Part shown: piece by piece, positions 15,486-24,676 of the stretch | Layout of the letters: each line of letters starts with the position of its first letter | Numbering within the stretch: position 1 is the stretch's first letter | Source: Propionibacteriaceae bacterium UBA6238 | GTDB lineage: Bacteria > Actinomycetota > Actinomycetes > Propionibacteriales > Propionibacteriaceae | DNA: 26,663 bases | Assembly: GCA_002441465.1 (NCBI GenBank) | Contig: DJWE01000018.1 | Coordinates: 1-26,663 of the forward strand | Direction of reading: 5' to 3' | Translations under genes and position numbers: made by a program | The notes under the pieces: model-generated | Database searches by the model: none | What the model was told of the DNA's origin: nothing | The model's input: only the letters and a program-made list of their open reading frames with translations

Positions 15486-15944
15486 CTACCAGCCATTTAG
15501 TTCGTCTTGGTACTCACGGGCTGCCTGGGCGACTTCGTCCTCAGTGACGAAATCATCATTAGGAAGCAAGTATGGCCGTTCCCAATCGACGCCGTTAGTG
15601 CAGATCACGTCGTCATGCCAGTCGCGGTTCATGGTCGGATCCCAGGAACACTCCCAGCTTGATGACTCGGACTCTCCCGCGGTCTCTTGGTGCCGGTCGC
15701 TCACGGGATAGAGCGGCGAGGGGTCGGGGCTTCGGTGTACCGGAGCCGCAGAAGTCGGCTTCGATTCGTCGAGATCTCCCATCAGGGCTGGCCCCCAGCC
15801 GAAATCTCCCACCAAATTACCGATGCCCAAGTAGAAGATTCCGCCGACCAAGGCAAAGCCGCAGATGCCTCCCAATGCATTCCCGAGGACGTCACGGAAA
15901 GCCGTCGCTGTACTTCGGCGAACTGGCTGCGTCTGAAACCGCAT
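15486..15944 (-). CDS. Small membrane-anchored protein of unknown function
   Basis: A 152-aa protein with a basic N-terminus, one transmembrane segment (about residues 23-47; GGICGFALVGGIFYLGIG) and an acidic, Ser- and Asp-rich external part. The external part has two cysteines (WECSW and VICTNG) that could form a disulfide, and ends VAQAAREYQDELNGW. No family recognised. The ATG at 15944 has a -10 TACGCT six bases upstream and no Shine-Dalgarno sequence, so it is probably leaderless. It lies directly beside the IS right end. Confidence 0.65.
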   Translation of the reverse strand: MRFQTQPVRRSTATAFRDVLGNALGGICGFALVGGIFYLGIGNLVGDFGWGPALMGDLDESKPTSAAPVHRSPDPSPLYPVSDRHQETAGESESSSWECSWDPTMNRDWHDDVICTNGVDWERPYLLPNDDFVTEDEVAQAAREYQDELNGW

Positions 15945-15950
15945 ACGCCG

Positions 15951-15956
15951 AGCGTA
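15951..15956 (-). promoter_or_regulatory. -10 element TACGCT of a leaderless gene
   Basis: On the minus strand TACGCT is followed by six bases and the ATG at 15944. Confidence 0.55.
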
Positions 15957-16393
15957 GTTGATCCATCTCTTTGGGTCGCCAGCGGGGCAAGAGATGATCT
16001 GGGCGCGGCAGCAGCCCTCGCCGAGAAACCGCTACACACTCGGCTGGACTTCACCTTGCCTACGCAAACGTGAGCCGTTCAGGCGCCGGGAGGACAAGGG
16101 TGTGGCGTCGTCGAAGCGCTAGCTAACTGGCCGGCGCTTGCAGCCAGGCTGTTTGGCGGCTCGGAAGAGCGAGCACATGGCTGCGCCGACCGACTTTGCT
16201 CGTCCGATCGCACATCCCGGCGCCGACACGAAGCAGTTGGCCTGCCGCCTGGCTGGGTGCCGGCCGCAGTGACCTCGCCATCCTGACTCAACACAGGCCG
16301 GGGGTCTGCGGTAGAGGCCGACGACTGGCTTCCCTGGGCAGAAGCCGTGGAGTCAGGATGTGCACGAACCCTATGCTGTTTCTGCAATGACAC
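15957..16393. other. Gene-poor stretch before the sugar operon's end
   Basis: No supported gene. A 120-codon minus frame (16079-16441) has Ser/Pro/Arg-rich composition and no ribosome site, and would cover the hairpin at 16394-16433. Nothing recognisable on the plus strand. Confidence 0.4.
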
Positions 16394-16433
16394 TGGCCCG
16401 GTGGCGACGTCTACTGACGTAGCCACCGGGCCA
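16394..16433 (-). terminator. Long hairpin downstream of dhaL, likely operon terminator
   Basis: Arms 16394-16405 and 16422-16433 pair over 12 bp, then one G-A mismatch, then 5 more bp (ACGTC/GACGT) around a TACT loop. It lies 23 bp after the dhaL stop on the minus strand. There is no T-run after it, which is common for high-GC actinobacterial terminators. Function is inferred from position. Confidence 0.7.
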
Positions 16434-16455
16434 CTGGCCAATCAATCTCCTGAGC

Positions 16456-17070
16456 TCAGGCGTTGGCTGTACGCCAGGCTTCGAGGAAGCGGAGGAAGCC
16501 GGTTGCGCCTGGGTCCTGCAGGCCGATGCTGCGCTCCTGGAGCCAGGACGCGCGGCCGCGGCGGGACTGCAGGCCAGTGGAGCTCTCCACGCCGGCCGCG
16601 GCGGCGGTGATGGCGGCGTCGAGCTTGTTGTCGGCGTCACTGCTGAATGCCTCAGCGGCAGGAACCATGGCGTCAAGAATGGTCTTGTCACCGACCTGGG
16701 ATTTGCCGCGGGTCCCGATGCTGTCGGCGGCGGCCTTCACGAAGGAACCGACGTGGTCCATGCCCACTTCGTCGACGTCGCGCAGGGTCTTGGAGCCGGC
16801 AAGGAGCCCTCCGGCCACCAGCGCCGCCATGGTGGAGGGATTGGCGTTGGCAAATGCCTTTGCGCAAGCCAGCACTACCTCGCTGGGGGTGGCGGTCTCG
16901 GGTAGTTCGGCCAGCGCCGCGTCCACGGCGTTGGAGCCGGAGGACGCGGTGATGCCGAGGTCGCCGTCGCCGATGGCCTGATCTAGGTCACCGAGTTCGT
17001 CCGCACACTTCACGAACTCTGTGAGGCAGGCCCGGATTGCCTTGCTGAGTTCTGCTCCGGTGTTTGCCAC
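16456..17070 (-). CDS. dhaL: Dihydroxyacetone-kinase-type subunit DhaL (nucleotide-binding)
   Basis: A 204-aa DhaL-family protein. LDQAIGDGDLGI (residues 29-40) supplies the three Mg-nucleotide-binding aspartates Asp30, Asp35 and Asp37. VGDKTILDAMVPA and GRASWLQERSIGLQDPGATG are the other family motifs. It binds the nucleotide and passes phosphate to the substrate held on DhaK. No DhaM phosphotransferase gene is present nearby, so ATP use is more likely than PTS use; that is inference. The His common after GDGD in E. coli DhaL is Leu here. GTG start at 17070, 1 bp after the dhaK stop, so the two are cotranslated. Confidence 0.92.
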   Translation of the reverse strand: MANTGAELSKAIRACLTEFVKCADELGDLDQAIGDGDLGITASSGSNAVDAALAELPETATPSEVVLACAKAFANANPSTMAALVAGGLLAGSKTLRDVDEVGMDHVGSFVKAAADSIGTRGKSQVGDKTILDAMVPAAEAFSSDADNKLDAAITAAAAGVESSTGLQSRRGRASWLQERSIGLQDPGATGFLRFLEAWRTANA

Positions 17071-17071
17071 C

Positions 17072-18073
<1,002 letters not shown>

Positions 18074-18095
18074 TGCTCTCTCCAATGTGAGGGGA

Positions 18096-19160
18096 TTACT
18101 TGCCGGTTGCGGCCATGGGAGCCGGTCTCTTGTTTCTGAACTTGCGCCAGTTGATGGCATCAATGACCATCACTGCCACGAGGATGACACCCTGCGCGAT
18201 GGCGTACTGGTACGACGACAGGCGCATGGCGGTGAAGCCGCTGGAAACCACCTGCAGGGTGAGTGTGGCGATCACCACGCCTGCCACGGAGGCGAAGCCA
18301 CCGTTCGGATTTGTGCCGCCCAGCACTGCGATCACGATGACGAGCAGCACGTAGGAGGCTCCATAGTCTGCCGACGCCGTCGGGTTCCTCGCTAGGAAGA
18401 GGAATCCGGCCAGGCCACCCAGCGCGCCGCCGACGGCGTAGCTGCCGATCAGCACTGCCTTGCTCCGGATGCCGGAGAACCGGGCGGCCACGGGGTTCGC
18501 GCCCTGCAGCTCGATCTTGCGACCCAAGGTGGTGGAGTTCACCAGGAACGCAATCAGGATTGCGGCCACGATGAACACGGCGAACAGCATTGGCACCGGC
18601 CCGATGGCCAGCTTCCCGAAGGTGGTGAATGTGGCGGGAGCACCGTAGAGGGTGCTGCCGCCCGTCCACACGATGGCGACCCCGTTGAGGATCTGCATGG
18701 TGCCGAGCGTCGCCAGGATGGGGGTGATCCCGACAATTCCGATAAGGACGCCGTTGAGCAGGCCGCAGCCGACGCCGACGAGGATGCCCACGAGCAGCAC
18801 CGGCACGGCCATGGCCTCGTTGAACTCGCCGGAGCCGGTGACCATAGCCGTGAACATCGTGGACATGGTGATGGCGGACAGGTTGGCGATGGAGACCAGG
18901 GAGAGGTCGATGCCTCCGGTCAGCATGGACAGCATCATCGCGATTGCGATGACGCCGATCTCCGGCGAGGCCACCATGATGTTCTGCAGGTTCAACGACC
19001 CGAGGAACACTCTCGGGTTGAGGAACGCGAACAGTGCGAAGGCCGCCACGAACACCAGCACCATGCGCAGCATGCTGCGGTTGGCCTGCGCCCGTTCGAT
19101 GACTCCCCGGACTGCCGAGTCGAGGCGATTGTTCGCATCCTTGAAGGACGAGTCGCTCAT
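18096..19160 (-). CDS. Sugar ABC transporter permease (RbsC-like), second of two
   Basis: A 354-aa inner-membrane protein of the BPD_transp_2 (RbsC/AraH) family with about nine to ten hydrophobic segments. The family signatures are LTGGIDLSLVSIANLSAI and, near the end, VIAVLGGTNPNGGFASVAGVVI. It would form one half of the membrane channel with the preceding permease. Strong ribosome site AAAGGAGG 7 bp before ATG 19160, lying over the final codons of the preceding gene. Confidence 0.93.
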   Translation of the reverse strand: MSDSSFKDANNRLDSAVRGVIERAQANRSMLRMVLVFVAAFALFAFLNPRVFLGSLNLQNIMVASPEIGVIAIAMMLSMLTGGIDLSLVSIANLSAITMSTMFTAMVTGSGEFNEAMAVPVLLVGILVGVGCGLLNGVLIGIVGITPILATLGTMQILNGVAIVWTGGSTLYGAPATFTTFGKLAIGPVPMLFAVFIVAAILIAFLVNSTTLGRKIELQGANPVAARFSGIRSKAVLIGSYAVGGALGGLAGFLFLARNPTASADYGASYVLLVIVIAVLGGTNPNGGFASVAGVVIATLTLQVVSSGFTAMRLSSYQYAIAQGVILVAVMVIDAINWRKFRNKRPAPMAATGK

Positions 19161-19162
19161 GA

Positions 19163-20215
19163 TCAGGCCTCCTTTCTTTGCGCGACGGTGAGGTCCATGA
19201 CGTCCTCAACGGAATGGACGCGCTGCGCCTTCCTGCGGGCGGACACGGCCTGGATACCGACACCCACGATCAGCAGGATGCCAACGGCAGCGCGGAGCCA
19301 GGCGCTGGGGACGCCAACCAGCAGCAGGCTGTTGTTGATCACCTGGATCAGCAGGACGCCCAGCACGGTGCCGCCAACGGATCCGCGACCCCCGAAGATC
19401 GAAGCACCGCCGAGGACGACGGCGGCGATGATGTCGAGTTCGCCGCCGACGAGGTCCTGCGGGTTGGCCGCGCGGCTCATCGTGATGTGGGCGACGCCGG
19501 CCATTGAGGCGATCACGCCGACCAGCACGTAGGTGAGGATCTGCGTGCGCACCACCCGGAACCCGGCGCGGTGTGCGCCCTCGTAGTCGTCGCCGATTGC
19601 GTACAAGGAGCGGCCGAACATAGTCCACTTCAGGACAGCCCACACCAGCAGCGTGGCGACGATCGCCAGCAGCACCAGCACGTGCAGGTTGGCGCGGCCA
19701 TGGGCCGTGGTGAAGTCAAGGATGTTGACGGTGGACAGCGCGGCCATCGTGGGCGGTAGCTCCGGGAAGTACTTGGCGCCCACGTAGGTGAGCATTGCTC
19801 CGAAGAACACGCCCTGCGTTCCCAGGGTGACGATCAGCGTGGGGAGCCGGAACTTGGCGATGACGAACCCGTTGACCAGACCGAGTATTGCTCCGATGGC
19901 AGCGGCAATGGCGAACACCACCACCATGGGCACGTCGGTGCCCGTGGCGAGGAGGATGGTCACAGTGGTGTAGGCCGAAGCGATGGCCACCACTGGGAAC
20001 GACACGTCGATGCCGCCGGAGATGATTACGAGAAGCACTGAAAGGGCGAGGATCATCGGAACGGTGGCGCTCCGCAGGACGGCGAAGGCGGTGTTCGCCG
20101 TGAAGAACACGGGGTTCAGCAGCGACATGCCGATGACGATGGCCAACAGCACCAGAAGGAGGGTGCCTTCATTGTTTCTTCCCTGGAGCTTGCGCAGGGT
20201 CTTTCGAATGTCCAT
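19163..20215 (-). CDS. Sugar ABC transporter permease (RbsC-like), first of two
   Basis: A 350-aa paralogue of the following permease, with VIISGGIDVSFPVVAIASAY and IAAVVLGGASIFGGRGSVGGTVLG motifs of the BPD_transp_2 family. Two different permeases with a double-domain ATPase indicate a heterodimeric channel, unlike RbsC homodimers. It starts 4 bp after the ATPase stop and ends 2 bp before the next gene. Confidence 0.93.
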   Translation of the reverse strand: MDIRKTLRKLQGRNNEGTLLLVLLAIVIGMSLLNPVFFTANTAFAVLRSATVPMILALSVLLVIISGGIDVSFPVVAIASAYTTVTILLATGTDVPMVVVFAIAAAIGAILGLVNGFVIAKFRLPTLIVTLGTQGVFFGAMLTYVGAKYFPELPPTMAALSTVNILDFTTAHGRANLHVLVLLAIVATLLVWAVLKWTMFGRSLYAIGDDYEGAHRAGFRVVRTQILTYVLVGVIASMAGVAHITMSRAANPQDLVGGELDIIAAVVLGGASIFGGRGSVGGTVLGVLLIQVINNSLLLVGVPSAWLRAAVGILLIVGVGIQAVSARRKAQRVHSVEDVMDLTVAQRKEA

Positions 20216-20218
20216 GCT

Positions 20219-21751
20219 TCAGGCCGCCATGCTCTCTTGGATCCGTTCGACGGAGACGTCGTCGCCAACAAGTTCGTCGGTGATGCGCCCCTTGGTGACC
20301 ACCAGCACCCGATGACAGCACGACACCAGCTCGGGCTCGTCGTCGGAGATTACGATGATGGCCATGCCTTGGCCCGCCTGCTCACGGAGCAGCTCCAGGA
20401 TCTGTTCCTTGGAACCGACGTCGACCCCGACGGTGGGGCCGTTGAGGATGAGCACCTTCGGGTTGGTGGCGAGCCACTTCGCGAGGACGACGCGCTGGGC
20501 GTTGCCGCCGGAGAGCGTCCGCACGGGGGCCTTCACGTTGGGCGCTTTGATGCGCAGTTCTTCGAAGAGGCGGCTGATCGTGGCTTTGACCTTGCGGAAG
20601 TCAAGGGTGCGCCACTTGCTGCGGTGCTGGTTCAGGGATCCAGCGATGATGTTGTCCGCGATGGACTTCTCCAGGAACAGGCCTTGGGTGAGGCGGTCCT
20701 CGGGGACATAGCCGATGCCGGCGGAGACCGAGTCTGCGATGCTGGCCAGCTGCACCCGCTCGCCCTCGACGCGGACCTGGCCGTGGTCCGGGGTGAGCAG
20801 ACCGAAAAGGGATTCGGCGATCTCCGTGCGGCCAGAGCCGAGGAGGCCGGTGACCCCGATGATCTCGCCCTTCTTCACATTGAAGTTGACGTCCCAGTAG
20901 GCGCCCTTGAGGGTGAGTCCCTCCACCTCGAGCTGGACCGGGGCCTCATCGGGGAGGTCCGAGACGATGCGGACGTCCTCGATGTCGCGGCCCGTCATGT
21001 GACGGGCGATGCTGCGCGTGTCGAACTCCTCGACGGGGCCGGAGGTCACCACCTTGCCGGAGCGCATGATGGTGACCTGCTGGGACACCTGCAGGATTTC
21101 GCTGAGCTTGTGCGAGACGAACACCATCGAGACGCCGCGGTCCCTGAGCTTGTCCACGAGCTCGAAGAGCCGCTTGACCTCAGTGTGGGTGAGGGCGGTG
21201 GTGGGCTCGTCCATGAAGATGACGCGTGCGTCGCTGACGAGGGCCCTGCAGATTGCGGTGAGCTGCTTGTTGGCGACAGACAGGGTTCCCACCTCTGCGT
21301 CGAGGTCCAGGTCGAGCTGCAGTTCGTCGACGATGGCGCGCGCCCGGGCTGCAGCAGCGGTCGCGCTGTAGAACTTCTTCTGGACTGCGACCGCCGAGGT
21401 GAGGACGATGTTCTCAGCCACAGTGAGGCTGGGGAACAGTGAGAAGTCCTGGTAGATCACCTGGATGCCGCTCTCGATCGCGGAGGTGGTGTTCATCTGG
21501 CTGTGGCCAACGCCGTCGACGACGATCTTTCCACTGTCGGGCGTCTCGGCGCCGGAGATCACCTTGATGAGGGTGGACTTTCCGCAGCCGTTCTCGCCTG
21601 CGAGGCAATGCACCTCCCCGGGGTACAGATCCAGCGAGACGTCCGCGAGTGCCTGTACACCGCCGAATCGTTTCGAGATGCCGCGAACGCTCAGGATGGG
21701 GCTTCGCTCGTCTCCCCCGGGCTTGGTCGATGTCACCGGTTCGTTCTCCAC
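20219..21751 (-). CDS. Sugar ABC transporter ATPase, two nucleotide-binding domains (RbsA-like)
   Basis: A 510-aa RbsA/MglA-type protein. Domain 1 has Walker A GENGCGKST (about residues 52-60), Walker B VIFMDEPT and a signature-like LSVANKQ. Domain 2 has a degenerate P-loop GLLGSGRTEI, a good signature LSGGNAQR, but a Walker B reading VLILNGPT instead of DEPT, so the Asp-Glu pair is Asn-Gly and domain 2 is likely a non-hydrolysing site. GTG 21751 is chosen over TTG 21766 because GAGGAGG lies only four to five bases upstream of it. It sits 65 bp after the binding-protein gene. Confidence 0.93.
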   Translation of the reverse strand: MENEPVTSTKPGGDERSPILSVRGISKRFGGVQALADVSLDLYPGEVHCLAGENGCGKSTLIKVISGAETPDSGKIVVDGVGHSQMNTTSAIESGIQVIYQDFSLFPSLTVAENIVLTSAVAVQKKFYSATAAAARARAIVDELQLDLDLDAEVGTLSVANKQLTAICRALVSDARVIFMDEPTTALTHTEVKRLFELVDKLRDRGVSMVFVSHKLSEILQVSQQVTIMRSGKVVTSGPVEEFDTRSIARHMTGRDIEDVRIVSDLPDEAPVQLEVEGLTLKGAYWDVNFNVKKGEIIGVTGLLGSGRTEIAESLFGLLTPDHGQVRVEGERVQLASIADSVSAGIGYVPEDRLTQGLFLEKSIADNIIAGSLNQHRSKWRTLDFRKVKATISRLFEELRIKAPNVKAPVRTLSGGNAQRVVLAKWLATNPKVLILNGPTVGVDVGSKEQILELLREQAGQGMAIIVISDDEPELVSCCHRVLVVTKGRITDELVGDDVSVERIQESMAA

Positions 21752-21773
21752 AGTTCCTCCTCGCAATCGCAGT

Positions 21774-21803
21774 AGGGGGTGCGCGGCCAGGCGCGCACCC
21801 CCT
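21774..21803 (-). promoter_or_regulatory. Hairpin between binding-protein and ATPase genes
   Basis: Perfect 11-bp stem AGGGGGTGCGC/GCGCACCCCCT with an 8-nt loop, starting 13 bp after the binding-protein stop on the minus strand. Such intercistronic stems commonly protect the upstream message and reduce read-through, giving more binding protein than transporter. That role is inferred. Confidence 0.7.
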
Positions 21804-21816
21804 GCCGCTGGGTGAC

Positions 21817-22872
21817 TCAGAAGTCGAACTCGGCTGCTGCTTCGGCGTCGGCTGCAACCTGGGCGGCGCCGACGAAGACGTTGTCGTAGCCCTCCATCGG
21901 CTGCAGGTCGTTGTAGCCGTCGATGCCGAGGTCGGTGCCTGCCTCGATGGTGCCACCTTCGGCGAGGATCTTGGCGATCTGCAGCTGGGCCTCACCGGCG
22001 AGGGCGGGATCCCAGAAGAAGATCTTGTCGATGGAGCCGTCGGCAAGGTATTGGTTGGCGACGGAGGGGATGGAGGTGCCCATCACGCACACCTGGTCCT
22101 CGAGACCGGCCTCCTGGACGGCGCGGGCGATGCCCGGGACGTCGTTGCCGGCGGAACCCTGGAAGGCTGCGAGGTCGGGGTACTTCGCGAGGATCTCCTT
22201 GGCGCGCTGGTAGGCAGTCTCCTGGTCGTCAGTGCTCTCGATGGGAGTCTCCACTCGCTCCATGTCCGGGAAGTTTTCCTGCTGGTAGGTGTAGGCCGCG
22301 TCCACCCACTCCATGTGGGTCTTGGCGGTGAGACCGCCGACGAACTGCACGTACCCTCCGGTGCCCCCGGTGCACTCGCCAAGATTGGCCATGATGTCGG
22401 AGCCGTAGGAGGCGTTGTCGAAGGCCTCGATGTCGATGTCAACGTTCTGGATACCGGTGGCCTCGTGCGAGACGACGATGATCCCCTGTTCGCGTGCCTG
22501 GGAGAGGACGCTCTCGACAGCCTCCGGCGAGTTAGGGACGACCGTGATGGCGGTGGGCTGCTGCGCCACCAGGTCCTGGATGATGGCCACCTGCTTCTCG
22601 GGGCTGACGTCGTCAGCGCCCTCCTGGCGGGCGTCGATACCGGTGCGCTCGGCAAAGGCCTCAACGCCCTGCTCCATGCGCTGGAACCAGGGAATCGTGC
22701 TGGCCTTGACGACGGTGACCATGGTCATGTCGGTGGCGGTGGCAGCGGTCTCCGCCGTCCCATTCGTGGCAGTAGTGGTGGGATCGGACTCACCGATCGT
22801 GGTGCAGCCGCTCAGTCCAATCGTGAGGCCCGCCGCGAGTGCAGCGCCCTTGATGAAGTGCTTGCGAATCAT
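21817..22872 (-). CDS. Sugar-binding lipoprotein of the ABC importer (Peripla_BP_4 type)
   Basis: A 351-aa lipoprotein with lipobox LSGC (Cys23) and a Thr/Ala-rich spacer. Two Rossmann-like lobes of the RbsB/LsrB type follow: TIPWFQRMEQGVEAFAERTG, PTAITVVPNSPEAVESVLSQ, then FQGSAGNDVPGIARAVQEAG. The sequence around HEATGIQNVDIDIEAFDNA recalls rhamnose or AI-2-type binding proteins, which does not fix the ligand. It captures the substrate outside the membrane and delivers it to the permease pair. ATG 22872 with GAAGGAG about 9 bp upstream. First gene of the operon. Confidence 0.9.
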   Translation of the reverse strand: MIRKHFIKGAALAAGLTIGLSGCTTIGESDPTTTATNGTAETAATATDMTMVTVVKASTIPWFQRMEQGVEAFAERTGIDARQEGADDVSPEKQVAIIQDLVAQQPTAITVVPNSPEAVESVLSQAREQGIIVVSHEATGIQNVDIDIEAFDNASYGSDIMANLGECTGGTGGYVQFVGGLTAKTHMEWVDAAYTYQQENFPDMERVETPIESTDDQETAYQRAKEILAKYPDLAAFQGSAGNDVPGIARAVQEAGLEDQVCVMGTSIPSVANQYLADGSIDKIFFWDPALAGEAQLQIAKILAEGGTIEAGTDLGIDGYNDLQPMEGYDNVFVGAAQVAADAEAAAEFDF

Positions 22873-22951
22873 TCATCGACTCCTTCGTTGACGACTTTCG
22901 TCCGGGTCAGGTCGGCAGCTCCGCCGAAAGGCCCACACCGGGACATGTGTG

Positions 22952-22981
22952 AACCTAGACCGCACCCATGCACAAAGTCAA
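22952..22981 (-). promoter_or_regulatory. Promoter of the sugar operon
   Basis: On the minus strand TTGACT (22976-22981) and TAGGTT (22952-22957) are separated by 18 bp, a good vegetative sigma match upstream of the binding-protein gene. The palindrome ACATGT (22943-22948) lies at the expected transcription start and may be a repressor site. Confidence 0.6.
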
Positions 22982-22988
22982 GGGCCTT

Positions 22989-23031
22989 ACGAACACATAA
23001 CGGATAGGTAACGAACATCACAATGTACATT
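22989..23031. promoter_or_regulatory. Candidate operator cluster in the divergent control region
   Basis: Two direct repeats ACGAACA (22989-22995 and 23011-23017) are 22 bp apart, about two helical turns, followed by the perfect palindrome AATGTACATT (23022-23031). They lie just upstream of the sugar-operon -35, where a DeoR-type repressor or an activator could bind. The identity of the binder is inference. Confidence 0.4.
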
Positions 23032-23298
23032 AGCGCGCACACTCGGTCGCGGGACCGACGACACCTAGACTCCACAGCCCTCGGAGGAGGCTTGGGCACA
23101 CGGCTTCGCCTGTCTAGAGGTGAGTCCTTTGGACCACAGGCCCGCAGCGCTCATCTGCGGTATCCATCGCGGCCGCCCCCTCCCACCAGGACGACACTGG
23201 ACACCGGTCCAGCGAGTTCGAGATGTTCGTATGCGAGCAGGCAGTGTTCGAAGTGGGCCCTACTCCGCTACGCTGATGCCCACTACGAGGAGGTAGCA
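23032..23298 (+). promoter_or_regulatory. Leader/promoter region of the deoR-family gene
   Basis: About 270 bp without a supported gene. The open frame running through it into deoR (start at 23023) has no ribosome site and is not used. It holds the inverted repeat CTGGAC-ACCG-GTCCAG (23197-23212), a candidate autoregulation site, and a possible -10 TACGCT at 23269-23274 just before the ribosome site of deoR. Confidence 0.4.
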
Positions 23299-24048
23299 AT
23301 GTCCAGGAAGGCGCAGATCGTCGACATCCTCACCAGCGAGGGTTTCCAGACGGTGCGAGACCTCGCCAAACAGTTCGAGGTGACCGAGGCAACGATCCGA
23401 CGCGATCTCACGCAGCTTGAGGGCATGGACCTCGTGCGGCGCACACACGGTGGCGCAACCAGCGTGCAACAGTCAGAGACGCCATCGCACTTCCGCGAGG
23501 TCCTGCACCGGGCAGAGAAGGCAGCGATCGGTAAGGCGATGGCCGAGCGGGTCCTGGACGAGCAGACCATCCTCCTGGACAGCGGTACCACCACCCTCGA
23601 AGTGGCCCGCCACCTGGACCACGAGAGGGTGACCGTCGTGACAGGAGACCTGCGCGTCGGCATGGAGATCGCCAAGAAGCGATCGCTGCACCTGGTTTTC
23701 ATCGGCGGGGAGCTACTCCCGAACACCTTCACGATGTGGGGCCCGACGACGGTGCAGGAGATTTCGCACCTGCGAGTGGACGTCGCCATCTTCGGCGCCG
23801 ACACGGTGAGCGAACGGGGCCTGCAGCATTCGACCAGTTACGAGTTGGAGCAGAAGCGGCGCATGCGCTCGATCGCACGCGAGGCCTTCTTCGTCGCCGA
23901 CAGTTCCAAGTTCGGTCGCGAGGGCTTGTTCCAAGTCTTCGACATCAATGAGTTCACTGCCGGCATCACTGACTCCACTCTCGACCCCCTGCGGGCATCC
24001 CAGTTCCCAATCCCCATCATCCGGGCGAACGTTCCGCCGAGACTCTAG
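23299..24048 (+). CDS. DeoR/GlpR-family transcriptional regulator
   Basis: A 249-aa regulator of usual length. Residues about 4-60 form the DeoR winged helix (KAQIVDILTSEGFQTVRDLA, then VTEATIRRDLTQLEGMDLV and RTHGGA). The C-terminal DeoR sensor domain has ILLDSGTTTLEVA and FVADSSKFGREG, which in this family bind a phosphorylated sugar. It is transcribed away from the ABC/dha operon and most likely represses it until a phosphorylated product of DhaKL or a downstream sugar phosphate accumulates; the ligand is inference. Start ATG 23299 has GAGGAGG six bases upstream. The IS fragment begins within a few bp after its stop, so its native 3' flank is lost. Confidence 0.92.
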   Translation: MSRKAQIVDILTSEGFQTVRDLAKQFEVTEATIRRDLTQLEGMDLVRRTHGGATSVQQSETPSHFREVLHRAEKAAIGKAMAERVLDEQTILLDSGTTTLEVARHLDHERVTVVTGDLRVGMEIAKKRSLHLVFIGGELLPNTFTMWGPTTVQEISHLRVDVAIFGADTVSERGLQHSTSYELEQKRRMRSIAREAFFVADSSKFGREGLFQVFDINEFTAGITDSTLDPLRASQFPIPIIRANVPPRL

Positions 24049-24449
24049 CTAGCGAGCCAGCGCCACTTGGGCTGGCGGGGGAGCTTCAAGACCCGGCACG
24101 TCACCGCGACGGGGATCCCGTCGGCGGCGAACTCTCGCACGAGCGGGTACATCATGCTCCCGGCAGGTTCGCCTGCGACAGGTATGCCGCGGCGCAGGAC
24201 CTCGTTCTCCTGCTCCAGCAGCCGGATCCGTTTCGCCTCATGCAGCTCGGCGTTCTCCGCGGTCGTGGTGGTGCCGGGATTGAGGCCGTCGTCGACATCA
24301 GCGGCGCGCATCCAGTTGGGCAGACAGGACTCGGCGATCCCGAAGTCGGCCGCGATCTGTTTGATCGCCTGACCGGGCTCACGTCGGCGAGCGACGTTGA
24401 CGACATCGTCGCGGAACTCCTGGGGGTAGGGCTTGGGCACGGGACACAT
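24045..24449 (-). pseudogene. IS3-family OrfA joined by deletion to the start of OrfB
   Basis: From ATG 24449 the frame reads an OrfA (KPYPQEFRDDVVNVARRRE, CLPNWMRAADVDD). Near 24184-24190, relative to the copy at 15083-15385, about four bases are missing, which shifts it into the OrfB frame, so it continues as MMYPLVREFAADGIPV and KLPRQPKW. It then stops at 24045, on the strand opposite the end of deoR. The rest of OrfB is absent. Confidence 0.8.
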
Positions 24450-24509
24450 CCTTCCAGCGACGCCCCACGGCGTCACAGATCAGATGTCACCCACTCGTGC
24501 AGCAGTCCC
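24049..24509 (-). mobile_element. Truncated second copy of the 1.24-kb IS3-family element
   Basis: About 460 bp matching the orfA end of the element at 14205-15445, in the same orientation, with the identical 25-bp right end (24485-24509). The left end and most of orfB are lost; the break lies directly after the deoR stop codon. Confidence 0.88.
24485..24509. repeat. IS terminal repeat of the truncated copy
   Basis: Identical to 15421-15445. Marks the outer end of the IS fragment. Confidence 0.85.
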
Positions 24510-24676
24510 AGTCGACGCTGATGCTGGCGCTCTAGGATGACGCGCCGCTTGTCCAGCCCACGGGCTGAGTCCGTGCTCTCGGCCAGCGAGTAGCATCAGG
24601 TGCCGTAACTACAACTACCCCTCGGGGGCCGGGCGCTGCACATTGACGTAGGCGTGCTCTGGGTGAGGAAGGCGCG

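Noticed and set aside
16079..16441. 120-codon minus-strand frame
   Set aside because: Spans the dha terminator hairpin and has Ser/Pro/Arg-rich shadow composition.
20237..23007. Two long plus-strand open frames (20237-21442 and 21649-23007)
   Set aside because: Antisense to the ABC ATPase and binding-protein genes, whose motifs and codon use are unambiguous.
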